Assembly (NCBI RefSeq): GCF_900104115.1
Contig: NZ_FNJM01000001.1
Coordinates: forward strand, 1-64,000
Direction of reading: 5' to 3'
Origin: Clostridium gasigenes
GTDB lineage: Bacteria > Bacillota > Clostridia > Clostridiales > Clostridiaceae
DNA length: 64,000 bases
Shown: piece after piece, positions 44,128 to 53,899 of the stretch
Numbering within the stretch: the stretch's first letter is position 1
How the letters are laid out: each line of letters opens with the position of its first letter
Made by a program: the position numbers and the translations under genes
Notes under the pieces: generated by a model
What the model was told of the DNA's origin: nothing
The model's input: the letters and a program-made list of their open reading frames with translations, nothing else
The model's database searches: none

Positions 44128-45162
44128 GTGAAAACTTACTTAGTAACCGGTGGAGCAGGATTTATAGGGTCAAATTTTGTATTGTATATGTTAAATAAAT
44201 ATGAAAATATAAAAATAGTAAATTTAGATAAGTTAACTTATGCAGGTAATTTAGAGAACTTAAAGTTAATTGAAAATGATGAAAGATATGTATTTATTAA
44301 AGGGGATATCTGTGATAGAGAATTAGTAAAGAGCATATTTGAAAAATATAAAATAGATTACGTAGCTAATTTTGCAGCAGAATCACATGTTGATAGAAGT
44401 ATAAAGGAACCCGAAATATTTGCAAAAACAAATGTTATGGGAACAGTTAACTTATTAAACTGTGCAAAAGATTCTTGGGAGACAACAGAGGGGTGGAAAG
44501 AAGGTGTTAAATTTCTTCATGTTTCAACTGATGAAGTTTATGGATCACTAGGGGAAACCGGATTCTTTGTGGAAACAACACCACTAAATCCTCATAGCCC
44601 ATATTCAGCAAGCAAAGCTGGATCAGATTTAATGGTTAAGGCATATGCTGATACATTTAAAATGCCAGTTAATATTACAAGATGTTCAAACAACTATGGT
44701 CCATTTCAATTTCCTGAAAAATTAATACCTCTATTAATAAATAATTGTTTAGAACATAAATATTTACCTATATATGGGGATGGAATGAATATAAGAGATT
44801 GGTTATTTGTTGGAGATCATGTTAAGGCAATAGATATGGTTATAAATAAGGGACGGCTTGGGGAAGTTTATAATATTGGTGGTCATAATGAAAAAACTAA
44901 TATTCAAATAGTTGATACGGTTATAAGCTATTTAAATAAAAATGTAGATAAACAAATAACAGAAAACTTAAAGAAATACGTTGAAGATAGAAAAGGTCAT
45001 GATATAAGATATGGAATAGATCCAAGTAAGATTAAAGAAGAACTTGGATGGTACCCAGAAACTACATTTGAAGTTGGTATAGTAAAAACTATAAAGTGGT
45101 ATTTAGATAATAAAGAGTGGATGAATAGTATAATGAATCATCCCTATGTAAATGTTAATTGA
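44128..45162 (+). CDS. rmlB: dTDP-glucose 4,6-dehydratase
   Basis: Second step of dTDP-rhamnose synthesis. The 344-residue SDR has 'YLVTGGAGFIGSNFVLYML', 'VANFAAESHVDRSI', 'VSTDEVYGSLG', Y-S-A-S-K in 'SPYSASKAGSDL', 'TRCSNNYGPFQFPEKLIPL' and 'DWLFVGDHVKAID'. The start is a GTG after AAAAGGGG. It is distinct from RfbG upstream, which acts on CDP-glucose. The unusual order rmlA-C-D-B is common in Firmicutes. Confidence 0.97.
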   Translation: MKTYLVTGGAGFIGSNFVLYMLNKYENIKIVNLDKLTYAGNLENLKLIENDERYVFIKGDICDRELVKSIFEKYKIDYVANFAAESHVDRSIKEPEIFAKTNVMGTVNLLNCAKDSWETTEGWKEGVKFLHVSTDEVYGSLGETGFFVETTPLNPHSPYSASKAGSDLMVKAYADTFKMPVNITRCSNNYGPFQFPEKLIPLLINNCLEHKYLPIYGDGMNIRDWLFVGDHVKAIDMVINKGRLGEVYNIGGHNEKTNIQIVDTVISYLNKNVDKQITENLKKYVEDRKGHDIRYGIDPSKIKEELGWYPETTFEVGIVKTIKWYLDNKEWMNSIMNHPYVNVN

Positions 45163-45220
45163 TATTTATTTGAATAAAATGTAAAATTATAGTTAATATA
45201 GAAAAATAGGGGGCTAGGTT

Positions 45221-46570
45221 ATGAAAATAAAGTTTATTTTACCTGCATTAGAGGAATCAAAAAGTCCTTATTGGAGACCTATAAAATATTCGCTTTTTCC
45301 ACCATTGGGTTTAGCAACTCTAGCCTCGTTATGTTCAGAATCAGATGAGATAGAAATAGTTGATGAACATGTTGAGAAGATAAATTTAGATGATGAACCT
45401 GACTTGGTTTGTATTGAAAGTTATATTACAAATGCACATAGAGCTTATGAAATCGCTGACAGTTATAGAAAGAGAGGTATAAAGGTAGCAATTGGAGGAA
45501 TACATGCAACATCTATGCAATCAGAAGCAAAAAAACATGCAGATGTAGTTTTACTTGGATTGGGTGAAGCTAGTTTTCCTAAGTTTCTTTCAGATTTAAG
45601 AGCAGGGAAAGCTTTAGAAGTATATGAACAAGGAGAGGTATCTTTAGATGGATTACCGCTACCACGAAGAGATTTATTTAAGAAAGATAAGTATCTTGTA
45701 CCAAATTCCATGGTGTTTTCAAGAGGGTGCCCTAATAAGTGCTCTTTTTGTTATGTAAACTCTTTTTATAAGAATGGAAAATCTTTTTATGCATATAAAA
45801 TTGATAGAATTTTAGAGGAGATAGAAAGTATGCCTGGAAAGCATTTATATTTTTTGGATGATAATTTATTTGCAGACAAAAAACTTTCTAAAGAAATATT
45901 TAGAGAAATGAGAGGTATGAAAAAAGTATTTCAAGGTGCTATAACAATAGATTCAGTTTTTGATAATGAAACTATAGAGCTAGCTTACGAGGCAGGATTT
46001 AGGAGCGCATTTATAGGTTTTGAAAGCATAAATGAAATGAGTTTAGTAAATGCTAATAAACGTTCTAATTTAGGACAAGACTATAGTAAAGCTATTAAGA
46101 GGTTAGATGAATTAGGAATTATGATTAATGGTAGCTTTATTTTCGGATTAGATAATGATACCAAGGATGTATTTGATAGAACTACTGAATGGGCAATAAA
46201 GAGTGGGATTGCTACTGCTACAAATCATATTCTAACACCTTATCCAGGAACTGTTATATATGAACAAATGAAAAAAGATAATAGAATATTAACAGATGAT
46301 TGGAGATTATATGATACAAGGCACCTTGTATTTAAACATCCAAATATATCAAAAGAAGAAATGGAAGCTGGATATAATAGAGCTTATGAAAATTTTTATA
46401 AGTGGGGAAATATAGTTAAATGTTCAGGAAACCATGAAGAGTTAGGCATGAAATTGAAACATTTAACTTATGCAGGGACTTGGAAAAAGTTTGAGCCAGT
46501 ATGGAATTTTTTAATTAAAAATGAAAAGTTATTTAAGGCTAGGGGTATGTTAGTAAAAACTTTAAAATAG
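45221..46570 (+). CDS. B12-binding-domain radical SAM protein
   Basis: A 449-residue protein with an N-terminal cobalamin-binding-type domain ('PPLGLATLASLCSE', 'DLVCIESYITNAHRAYEIAD', 'VAIGGIHATSMQSEA') and a radical SAM core with C170-xxx-C174-xx-C177 in 'SRGCPNKCSFC'. 'YFLDDNLF' and 'AFIGFESINE' follow, and the C-terminus is helical. Members methylate, rearrange or link carbon centres; its substrate is unknown. Its position after rmlB, with an independent ribosome site 60 bases on, suggests it modifies the local glycan or its lipid carrier, but this is only inference. Confidence 0.82.
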   Translation: MKIKFILPALEESKSPYWRPIKYSLFPPLGLATLASLCSESDEIEIVDEHVEKINLDDEPDLVCIESYITNAHRAYEIADSYRKRGIKVAIGGIHATSMQSEAKKHADVVLLGLGEASFPKFLSDLRAGKALEVYEQGEVSLDGLPLPRRDLFKKDKYLVPNSMVFSRGCPNKCSFCYVNSFYKNGKSFYAYKIDRILEEIESMPGKHLYFLDDNLFADKKLSKEIFREMRGMKKVFQGAITIDSVFDNETIELAYEAGFRSAFIGFESINEMSLVNANKRSNLGQDYSKAIKRLDELGIMINGSFIFGLDNDTKDVFDRTTEWAIKSGIATATNHILTPYPGTVIYEQMKKDNRILTDDWRLYDTRHLVFKHPNISKEEMEAGYNRAYENFYKWGNIVKCSGNHEELGMKLKHLTYAGTWKKFEPVWNFLIKNEKLFKARGMLVKTLK

Positions 46571-46664
46571 TATGTATTTAAAGGTAATTATTTCAATATA
46601 TTTTTGAAATAATTATAATATATTTATAAGGGAGATAAATTTCAAAGTATTGAGGGGGATATTT

Positions 46665-47414
46665 ATGAAGTGTCTAGTTATTCATGGCAGCCCAAGAAGG
46701 GGAAATACATGGGATGTATTAAATTTAGTAAAAGAAGAAATGAAGAAAAATGGTGATGTTGAATTTATTGATATTGAGCTAAGGAAACAAGGGATTCCAA
46801 GTTGTGTTGGATGTTTTAATTGTATTATGAAAGGTGAAAATAAATGTCCTCATAAAGATATTATAAGTAATATTACTACTAAACTTGAAAAAGCAGATGC
46901 ATTAATTATTACATCTCCTGTTTATTCACTTCAAGTTACAGGTTTATTAAAAGATTTCATAGATCATATGTCATATAATTTCCATAGACCAAGATTTTTT
47001 ACTAAGAAAGCATTAGTTATAACTACAACTGCAGGTGCTGGACATACGGATGTAGCTAATTATATAAAGAAAGTACTTCATTACTGGGGATTTAATTATG
47101 TTAATACCTTACCAATTGCATATAGAGGATTAGAACTAAATAATAAAAATAATGAGAGAATTCATAAAGCTGCTAAAAACTTTATGAATGATTTAAACTC
47201 AAATAAACTTCATAAGCCAAGTATAAAATCAGTAGCAATGTTTAACATATGGAGAGGTATGGCTAATGAAAAAAATAAATTTGGAAGCGCAGACTATGAT
47301 TATTGGAATGAGACAGAGTTAAATAAATATCCATTTTCTCCAAAAGTAGAAATAGGTATATTAAAAAATGGAATAGGAAATTTTATATATAAAATGATGA
47401 AAAAACATAAGTAA
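46665..47414 (+). CDS. FMN-dependent flavoprotein with cysteine cluster
   Basis: A 249-residue NADPH-dependent FMN reductase-type protein. The flavodoxin-like phosphate loop is 'VIHGSPRRGNTWDVLN', the C-V-G-C-F-N-C...C segment ('GIPSCVGCFNCIMKGENKCPH') resembles iron-sulfur flavoproteins, and 'ALIITSPVYSLQVTGLLKDFIDH' is the flavin-stacking part. The C-terminal ~100 residues extend beyond the core. It could supply electrons for the neighbouring radical SAM protein. GAGGGGG lies before the ATG at 46665. Confidence 0.8.
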   Translation: MKCLVIHGSPRRGNTWDVLNLVKEEMKKNGDVEFIDIELRKQGIPSCVGCFNCIMKGENKCPHKDIISNITTKLEKADALIITSPVYSLQVTGLLKDFIDHMSYNFHRPRFFTKKALVITTTAGAGHTDVANYIKKVLHYWGFNYVNTLPIAYRGLELNNKNNERIHKAAKNFMNDLNSNKLHKPSIKSVAMFNIWRGMANEKNKFGSADYDYWNETELNKYPFSPKVEIGILKNGIGNFIYKMMKKHK

Positions 47415-47444
47415 TACGCTAAAGTTAAAATTAGTGTATTACTT
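47409..47444. terminator. Terminator between flavoprotein and LysR genes
   Basis: AAGTAATACGCTAA pairs with TTAGTGTATTACTT (one G-T) around an eight-base loop, between two convergent genes. Confidence 0.8.
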
Positions 47445-48330
47445 ATTTTAAATAGGTAGTTGAAGAAACTACATAATCTTTAAACACTTTTGAAATTGGA
47501 GACATATAGGAATCCTTAAGGTAACCCATATAAATAACTCTATCTTTAATCTTTTCTTTAATTTTTATAATGGATAGAGTATTTGTATTAATAACTGGTG
47601 TATTTGGAACTAGTGAAATACCAGCACCAGCAGCGACTAAACCTTCGAGCATGCTAGATTCGCTAGGTTGTATAGAGATTTTAGGAATATAACCTAAGTA
47701 CTCAGAGTATGAAAGCATATTGTCTTTACTTGACTCGCAAAATGCAACAAATGATTCATCTTTTAATTCTTTTAAAGAAATCTCAGTTCTAGTTGAAAGA
47801 ATATGATTTTTAGGAACTATTAAAACATATTCTTCTCTTTTTATAGGAATTGATTCAATGTCAGTGTGAGAATCAATACTATCTACATAATCATAAAATC
47901 CTAAATCTATTTTCCCACTTTTTAAATCTTTTAATATTCCTGGGACAGATTGATGATTAAATTTAAAGTTACTATTAGGACTTTTATTTAAAAAATCACT
48001 AATTATAAAAGGCATAAAATATGTTCCAATACTAGATGTAGAAGAAATAGAGATTGTTCCAGTTACTGGATTGATTATATCTTGAAGTTCCTTTACGCCT
48101 TGTTCTATTTCAGTTAAAGCTAAATTACTATGAGTTAAAAATATTTTGCCAAAGCGAGTAAGTTTAATGTTTCGACCACTCTTTTCAAATAAAGGTACAT
48201 TTAATTCATTTTCTAATTTTGATATTGATTTGCTTAAAGCTGGTTGAGTTACAGATAATAATTTTGAAGCAGTTGTAAAATTCTCAGTTTCAGCTATTAT
48301 TTTAAGGTACTCTAATTGTTGTAAATTCAT
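47443..48330 (-). CDS. LysR-family transcription regulator
   Basis: A 295-residue LTTR. The N-terminal helix-turn-helix is 'MNLQQLEYLKIIAETENFTTASKLLSVTQPALSKSISKLENEL', followed by the linker helix and a two-lobed effector domain ('GTISISSTSSIGTYFMPFII', 'VAAGAGISLVPNTPV'). The ATG at 48330 has an excellent AAGGAGG; an in-frame ATG at 48468 would fuse an unlikely A/T-rich leader. It is divergent from two nitroreductase genes and probably activates them through the palindrome at 48391-48423. Confidence 0.9.
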   Translation of the reverse strand: MNLQQLEYLKIIAETENFTTASKLLSVTQPALSKSISKLENELNVPLFEKSGRNIKLTRFGKIFLTHSNLALTEIEQGVKELQDIINPVTGTISISSTSSIGTYFMPFIISDFLNKSPNSNFKFNHQSVPGILKDLKSGKIDLGFYDYVDSIDSHTDIESIPIKREEYVLIVPKNHILSTRTEISLKELKDESFVAFCESSKDNMLSYSEYLGYIPKISIQPSESSMLEGLVAAGAGISLVPNTPVINTNTLSIIKIKEKIKDRVIYMGYLKDSYMSPISKVFKDYVVSSTTYLK

Positions 48331-48390
48331 TTTAATCCTCCTTGGATAATTCAGGTATATTATTTGATAGAAATCTAAAAAATAGTATTT

Positions 48391-48423
48391 CATATAACTA
48401 TAACTAAAAGTTATAGTTATATG
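48391..48423. promoter_or_regulatory. Palindrome, probable LysR operator
   Basis: CATATAACTATAAC and its exact complement (14 bp each) flank TAAAA. The centre at 48407 is ~65 bases before the start predicted from TATAAT at 48460-48465, the classical position of an LTTR recognition site. The arms contain the repeated half-site TATAAC/GTTATA. Confidence 0.75.
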
Positions 48424-48459
48424 AAAAAAGTGAATTAGACGTAGTAAGTTTATAGGTGA

Positions 48460-48465
48460 TATAAT
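48460..48465 (+). promoter_or_regulatory. -10 box of the nitroreductase promoter
   Basis: A perfect TATAAT, with only TTAGAC at 48435-48440 as a -35 with a 19-bp spacer. A weak -35 is expected at an activated promoter. Confidence 0.55.
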
Positions 48466-48552
48466 CACAATATAATATTTGATGATCCACTTAATATATT
48501 TAGTAATTATAAATTTTATTTATGGATATGTCAAAAGGGGGAGCCTCAAATT

Positions 48553-49359
48553 ATGAGTAATATATTTAATAAAGAAATAAAAGAAGTAATGACAAAGAGA
48601 CATTCAGTAAGGAACTATGAAAATAGACTTTTATCAAAAGAGATAATAGGAAAAATAGAAAAGTATATAAATGAAGCGAAAAATCCTTTTAATGGAAACG
48701 TAAGAATTAAATTAATACAAAAAGATGATAGTAATAAAGACGTAAAACTTGGAACATATGGAGTAATAAAAGGGGCTAATTATTTTTTAGCAGTTGCTTC
48801 AGAAAAGGGAGAACTTGATTTAGAATCCCTTGGTTATGTTTTTGAAAAAGTAGTTTTATATTGTACATTTTTAGGGCTTGGAACTGTATGGATGGGGGGG
48901 ACCTTTAGTAAAAGTACATTTGCAAAAGCTATGAATATAAAAGAAAACGAAACTATTTCAATAGTTTCACCTTTAGGATATGAAGGTGGTAAAAAATCAT
49001 TACTTGCATCAATGATGGGAAGTAAGAATAAAAAACGAAAAAGCTATGAAGAAGTTTTCTTTAATAATAATTTTAACAATTCACTTTCAAAAAAAGATGC
49101 AGAAAGTTATAGTGAAGTGCTAGAAATGGTAAGAATTGCACCATCAGCTATGAACAAACAGCCTTGGAGAATATTAAAGATAGGAAATAAATTTCACTTT
49201 TACACAGCGGGTAAAATAGAAATGAATAGAATAGATATAGGAATTGCACTTTGCCATTTTCATTTAATGGCTGAAGAACAAAATCTAAATGGAGAATTTA
49301 AAATTATAGATCCTAAAATAGAAAGTGAATATAAATATGTTATGTCATGGATAGGTTAA
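48553..49359 (+). CDS. Nitroreductase-like protein (TM1586 type)
   Basis: A 268-residue protein with two halves of the nitroreductase fold. It opens 'EVMTKRHSVRNYENRLLSKEII' (FMN-phosphate R-x-S-x-R) and continues 'YVFEKVVLYCTFLGLGTVWMGGTF'. The second half has 'IAPSAMNKQPWRILKIGNKFHFY' and 'RIDIGIALCHFHLMAEEQ'. This is the TM1586-type pattern. It begins the operon divergent from LysR. The substrate is unknown, and the neighbouring ferredoxin-nitroreductase may be its electron partner. Confidence 0.82.
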   Translation: MSNIFNKEIKEVMTKRHSVRNYENRLLSKEIIGKIEKYINEAKNPFNGNVRIKLIQKDDSNKDVKLGTYGVIKGANYFLAVASEKGELDLESLGYVFEKVVLYCTFLGLGTVWMGGTFSKSTFAKAMNIKENETISIVSPLGYEGGKKSLLASMMGSKNKKRKSYEEVFFNNNFNNSLSKKDAESYSEVLEMVRIAPSAMNKQPWRILKIGNKFHFYTAGKIEMNRIDIGIALCHFHLMAEEQNLNGEFKIIDPKIESEYKYVMSWIG

Positions 49360-49384
49360 ATTTATAAAAGAGGGAGACAAAATT

Positions 49385-50206
49385 ATGATGAATGTAAATA
49401 AAGAGAAATGTATAGCTTGTCAGTTATGTATTAAAGATTGCCCAGTAAGAGATATAGAACTTGTAGATGGAAAAGCAAAAGTTAAAAATATAAATTGCAT
49501 TAAGTGTGGTCATTGTATAGCTATTTGTCCTAAAGACGCTGTATCAACAGATGATTATAATATGGATGAGGTAAAAGAGTATAATAAAGAAACTTTTGAT
49601 ATAAATGCAGATAACTTATTAAATTCAATTAAATTTAGAAGAAGTGTAAGACATTTTAAAAATAAAGAAGTAGAAATAGAAAAACTTTCTAAAATTATAG
49701 AAGCAGGAAGATTTACTCAAACAGGAATTAATAGTCAAAATGTATCTTATGTAGTAGTAAAAGAAGGTATAGAAGAGTTAAAGGTTATGGGGCTTGAAAG
49801 CTTAAATGAAGCAGGAAAAGGAATACTTGCTAATTTAACACCAGAAACAATGGTATATAAAAGGTATGCACAAATTTGGATGAATATGTATGAAAGTTAT
49901 AAAAAAGATCCAACTATAAGAGATGGATTATTCTTTAATGCACCTGCTATAATTCTTGTTGTTTCAGATTCAGAAGTTAATGCAGGGTTAGCCTCTTCAA
50001 ATATGGAACTTATGACTAATGCACTAGGTCTTGGAACATTCTTTAGTGGATTCTTTATAAAAGCGGCTCAAGGAAATAAAAGTATTATGAATTATTTAGG
50101 ATTAGATGAAAATAAAAAAATAGTTACATGTATGGTAATTGGATATCCAAGTGTAAAATATTCAAGAACAGTACCAAGAAAAAATGCGAATATATTATGG
50201 AAATAA
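49385..50206 (+). CDS. Ferredoxin-fused nitroreductase
   Basis: A 273-residue protein. The first 60 residues hold two 4Fe-4S motifs ('CIACQLCIKDCP' and 'CIKCGHCIAICP'). The rest is a nitroreductase domain with 'SIKFRRSVRHFKNKEVEIEKLSKIIEAGRFTQTG', 'INSQNVSYVVV', 'GLASSNMELMTNALGLGTFFSGFF' and 'GYPSVKYSRTVPRKN'. Clostridia use such enzymes to reduce nitro compounds or enoates with ferredoxin electrons. It is separated from the previous gene by 25 bases and ends at a hairpin. Confidence 0.9.
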   Translation: MMNVNKEKCIACQLCIKDCPVRDIELVDGKAKVKNINCIKCGHCIAICPKDAVSTDDYNMDEVKEYNKETFDINADNLLNSIKFRRSVRHFKNKEVEIEKLSKIIEAGRFTQTGINSQNVSYVVVKEGIEELKVMGLESLNEAGKGILANLTPETMVYKRYAQIWMNMYESYKKDPTIRDGLFFNAPAIILVVSDSEVNAGLASSNMELMTNALGLGTFFSGFFIKAAQGNKSIMNYLGLDENKKIVTCMVIGYPSVKYSRTVPRKNANILWK

Positions 50207-50228
50207 AAAAAAAATTATATGTTTAGTG

Positions 50229-50272
50229 AAAAACTGCAATGAAATTATAAAATTTTGTTGCAGCTTTTTGTT
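50229..50272 (+). terminator. Terminator after the nitroreductase operon
   Basis: AAACTGCAA...TTGCAGCTTTTTG with inner AAATT/AATTT pairing, followed by a T-rich tract. Confidence 0.6.
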
Positions 50273-50298
50273 TGCAAATAAATATAGGGGTATTAAAT

Positions 50299-50886
50299 TT
50301 ACACATCAATAGAAAATCTCCATAGAAAATCTTTGGCTTCCTCTGCATAATCAATACCTATCCTTTTGGTCTCTATTATATCAAAATCCCTATATTGATC
50401 ATCAATTATATACAAATCACCTTTTACATGTATTTCTTTATAATTATCTTCCTTATTAATACCATATGCTAAGCATAATTTTGAAGGCCCATTAGTTAAA
50501 TTATTTTTTTGGTATTTAGTCAATTGATTATTTTCCTTTCCATATCTCCTAATACTAATATAGTCAATTTCATTTAATGGCTTAACTGCTCTTATTAAAA
50601 CAGCTTCAGCTTTACCCTCCTGTCCAGAAACTATATTAAAACAATGATATAATCCATAAATAAAATATACATAGGCAATGCCACCCTCCTTATATAGTGG
50701 GTCAGTTCTTTTTGTAACACTTCTGCCGTAGGCGTGACAAGCTTTGTCAATTTCAGCTATATAGGCTTCTGTTTCTATTATTCTTCCCTTTAAAATTCGA
50801 CCATCAATTTCTCTTACTAATACCTTACCTAGCAAATCCTTTGCTAAATCTAATGCTCCTTTTACATAAAAATCTTTCTCTAACAT
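50299..50886 (-). CDS. DNA-3-methyladenine glycosylase (AAG/MPG type)
   Basis: Excises alkylated purines. The 195-residue protein has the AAG pattern: '[21 protein letters not shown]', '[19 protein letters not shown]' with the catalytic Glu, '[15 protein letters not shown]', '[10 protein letters not shown]' and '[15 protein letters not shown]'. The ATG at 50886 has an AAGGGAG site; a start at 50943 would overlap the upstream esterase. It probably shares a transcript with that esterase. Confidence 0.93.
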   Translation of the reverse strand: MLEKDFYVKGALDLAKDLLGKVLVREIDGRILKGRIIETEAYIAEIDKACHAYGRSVTKRTDPLYKEGGIAYVYFIYGLYHCFNIVSGQEGKAEAVLIRAVKPLNEIDYISIRRYGKENNQLTKYQKNNLTNGPSKLCLAYGINKEDNYKEIHVKGDLYIIDDQYRDFDIIETKRIGIDYAEEAKDFLWRFSIDV

Positions 50887-50903
50887 TAAATATATTCTCC
50901 CTT

Positions 50904-51947
50904 TTATATTTTTTTGTTGAATTGTTTTTGTAGATATGTGCAAATTTCATTTAATGCTTTATCTGCTTTTTTTGTAAGGTTACCCATAGAAATAAAACCA
51001 TGTGTAACACCTTTATATCTAGTAGAAATTACATATACACCTGCTTCCTTTAATTTGTTTCCATAAGATTCACCCTCATCCCTAAGTGGATCAAATTCAG
51101 CTGTAATTATAAGCGTATCAGGTAATCCATTAAAATTTTCAGATAATAAAGGAGATGCATATTCACTCCTCCTATCTTCTAATATTGGAGTATATAGGTC
51201 GATAAATTTCTCAGAGTTTTCCCTTGTAAGATTATAATCCATACCAAAATAAGACCAAGATTCAGTATTTAGCTCATAAATGTTTGTAGATGGATATATT
51301 AGTACCTGAGAAGTTATATGAGGGCCAGATTTATCACGTGCCATTTGAGAAACTACAGCAGAAAGGTTAGCACCAGCACTGTCGCCTACAATAGATATTA
51401 GATTTGAGTTTCCGTTAATACTTTTAGCATTTAAATAAACCCATTGAAGCACATTATACATGTCATTAAGCCCAGATGGAAAAGGATTTTCTGGTGCAAG
51501 GCGATAATTTACAGATACTACTATAGCCTTTGAATTTTTTGAAAGTTTCCTGCAAATATGATCATAGTCATCAATAGTACCACTTATCCAACTACCTCCA
51601 TGAGCATATATTATCAAAGGAAAATCATTGCCATTATCAGGCGTATATATTCGTACTGGTACTTGATTTGAAGAGGTTTTTATATCCATATTTTTTATAT
51701 TGGAAAAGGATATAGGCTTAGGGCTCCATTTTGTTGCACTTTTATGTAAGGCTTCACGTATTTCATATGTTGATTTTTCTTTAAGTGAAGTAGGGCTAAA
51801 GTAATTATTTATTTTTGTAACTACACCAAAAACTTTATCAAGCTTACCATAACTTGTTGTAGTTAAATTTTTAATCATAAAAGAACTATATATCATAACA
51901 AATAAGATAACAATTGAAAAAATCCAAAATACTTTTTTCTTTTGCAT
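50904..51947 (-). CDS. Membrane-anchored alpha/beta hydrolase, HSL-like esterase
   Basis: A 347-residue protein with a single N-terminal membrane helix (residues 6-24) and an outer or membrane-bound catalytic domain. The oxyanion motif is HGGSW at 116-120, the nucleophile S190 lies in GDSAG, the acid is in '[12 protein letters not shown]' and the His is in 'GVTHGFISM'. '[17 protein letters not shown]' is typical of the hormone-sensitive-lipase group. It should hydrolyse short acyl or acetyl esters, possibly on surface glycans. It precedes the glycosylase gene with a 17-base gap. Confidence 0.87.
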   Translation of the reverse strand: MQKKKVFWIFSIVILFVMIYSSFMIKNLTTTSYGKLDKVFGVVTKINNYFSPTSLKEKSTYEIREALHKSATKWSPKPISFSNIKNMDIKTSSNQVPVRIYTPDNGNDFPLIIYAHGGSWISGTIDDYDHICRKLSKNSKAIVVSVNYRLAPENPFPSGLNDMYNVLQWVYLNAKSINGNSNLISIVGDSAGANLSAVVSQMARDKSGPHITSQVLIYPSTNIYELNTESWSYFGMDYNLTRENSEKFIDLYTPILEDRRSEYASPLLSENFNGLPDTLIITAEFDPLRDEGESYGNKLKEAGVYVISTRYKGVTHGFISMGNLTKKADKALNEICTYLQKQFNKKI

Positions 51948-52292
51948 TTAATAAAACCTCCACCATTATATTAAGATAACCTATTAGCAAATATTCACTA
52001 GGGTTTTTAATGGAAAAATATAATGTCAGTAATAGTATACCCATATAAATTATAATAATCAGTTTAATCATATGTATAAACTGATTATTATAATTTGGCT
52101 TTATTAGATACACTAAGGGGAATTTAAAAGAGTATCTTTATGATGTTATTTTTTGAATATTCCTAAGTCTACTATATGCACAAAGTTTGAGATGTATATT
52201 GAGATAGTGATATAATAGTATAAAATAATATAAAAAATTACAAATTTCTAGTAAATAGATGGAATGAGTAAAAGGTAGAAGGAGAAATAACT
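51948..52292. other. 345-bp divergent gap with a long perfect palindrome
   Basis: This gap lies between the leftward esterase and the rightward chemoreceptor gene, so both promoters should be in it. Apart from the palindrome at 52047-52096 I see only A/T-rich sequence with TATA-like boxes and no gene. Confidence 0.6.
52047..52096. repeat. 20-bp perfect inverted repeat, 10-base loop
   Basis: AAATTATAATAATCAGTTTA (52047-52066) and its exact complement (52077-52096) flank ATCATATGTA. It lies between divergent genes, so it ends no gene. Confidence 0.9.
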
Positions 52293-53768
52293 ATGAAATT
52301 ATTTAAGAAGGCACCATGCAATGAAGCTCTTTGTATAATTAAAAATGTTGAAGATAGAATGAATGGAAAAATAGTGGAGAATCCCCAAATAGACTATCCT
52401 ATTCACAAAACATTATTTAAACATTTTGACAAGCTTTTAGCAAGTGAAAAGAAAATGTCTATGGGGTCTGAACAACTAGTAAATATTACAGCTTCTTTAA
52501 GCGATTTTGATGTGAAAATGACACATTCTTCGGGTAAGCTAATAAATTTTGCAAAAGATATGTCAAGTTTAAGTGAATCTAACCTGGCTATAGTAGAAGA
52601 AATTACTGCGAATATGAATCAAGTAAATGAGACGATAGGAAATACATCTGAGACAATGGATCAGCTAGCTAGCGCTTCTAAAGCTTTAGTTTTGAAAAAT
52701 GATGAGGGTATGCTTCAATTAAATGAAGTTAATATATTAAAAGAGAATGTTATGAAAGATTCAACTATAATGAGCGAGCAAATAAAGCATTTAGTTGACA
52801 TGGCTGTCAAAGTAAATGAAATAGTAAATGGAGTGGAAGCAATAGCAGAACAAACAAATTTACTAGCACTTAATGCGTCTATTGAAGCAGCACGTGCAGG
52901 AGAATTTGGAAAAGGGTTTGCAGTTGTAGCTGATGAAATTAGAAAATTAGCAGATAACACTAAGATTAATTTGGATGAAATGAGGGTTTTTGTAAATAAC
53001 GTACATCAAGCAGCAAATGGTGGACAAGAAAGTATGAATAATACAATGAAATCTACGAATAATATGAATTCAAAGTTAGATACTATATCTGGAACTATGA
53101 AAGAAAATGTATCTATGCTAAGGGGTACAATTGAAGATGTACATAAGATATCAGAATCAATGGGTGAGATAAAGGAAGCAGCGACACAAATAAACCAAGC
53201 TATGGATGCATCAACAAGGGATGTGGAAAAACTAAATTATATGACACAGAATATTCATTCTGATGCTACTGAAAGTGCTGGAAATGCTAAACAAATATCA
53301 AAAATTGATGAAGAGCTTAGTAATATTGCAAGGAATATGATATCTTCTTTAAATGGTGGAGTAAATGCAATAACAAATCAGGAGTTGATAAATAATCTTT
53401 CAAAGGCAAAAGAAGCTCATGGTAATTGGATGAAAAATTTAAAACGAATTGTAGATGAAAAGAAAACTTATCCAATTCAAACCAATTCAAAAAGATGTGC
53501 TTTTGGTCATTTTTATCACTCTATTACCGTAAATAATCCATATATAGTTGAAGCCTGGAATGAAATTGATAAGGCTCATGAGGGATTACACAGTATGGGG
53601 AAAAAAGTAGTTGAAGCAATTGAAGATAAGGATTTTAAAAAGGCTAACACTTTTTATTTAGACGTAGAAAAATTATCAAGAGAGGTATTTTCTCATATAA
53701 ATGATACTATTGAAATTATTAAAAATAACTCTAAAGAAGGCGTAGAAGTGCTAAAATATATGAAGTAA
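52293..53768 (+). CDS. Soluble chemoreceptor with C-terminal CZB domain
   Basis: A 491-residue methyl-accepting-type protein without membrane helices. The signalling hairpin reads '[40 protein letters not shown]' across residues 182-221 in short blocks. The C-terminus is a chemoreceptor zinc-binding (CZB) domain: a His in 'AHGNWMKNL', the Cys in 'CAFGHFY' and two His in 'HEGLH', which is the 3His/1Cys set. CZB domains sense zinc or oxidants such as hypochlorous acid. The gene is alone, and no che or motility genes lie nearby, so it could work with a remote array or a non-chemotactic pathway. Confidence 0.9.
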   Translation: MKLFKKAPCNEALCIIKNVEDRMNGKIVENPQIDYPIHKTLFKHFDKLLASEKKMSMGSEQLVNITASLSDFDVKMTHSSGKLINFAKDMSSLSESNLAIVEEITANMNQVNETIGNTSETMDQLASASKALVLKNDEGMLQLNEVNILKENVMKDSTIMSEQIKHLVDMAVKVNEIVNGVEAIAEQTNLLALNASIEAARAGEFGKGFAVVADEIRKLADNTKINLDEMRVFVNNVHQAANGGQESMNNTMKSTNNMNSKLDTISGTMKENVSMLRGTIEDVHKISESMGEIKEAATQINQAMDASTRDVEKLNYMTQNIHSDATESAGNAKQISKIDEELSNIARNMISSLNGGVNAITNQELINNLSKAKEAHGNWMKNLKRIVDEKKTYPIQTNSKRCAFGHFYHSITVNNPYIVEAWNEIDKAHEGLHSMGKKVVEAIEDKDFKKANTFYLDVEKLSREVFSHINDTIEIIKNNSKEGVEVLKYMK

Positions 53769-53899
53769 AAAACCTATTAGAAAAAAATAACAATGATTTG
53801 CAGAAAATTCAGGATTAAAAGTAGATATAAATAATGATATGCACCTTTGGATATGATTTACATAAATTAATATAACAATAATTTTTTTAGGAGATTACT

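Noticed and set aside
47443-48468. Start of the LysR gene at 48468
   Set aside because: It would place the operator palindrome inside the coding sequence and has no ribosome site, whereas the ATG at 48330 follows AAGGAGG and gives a standard LTTR N-terminus.
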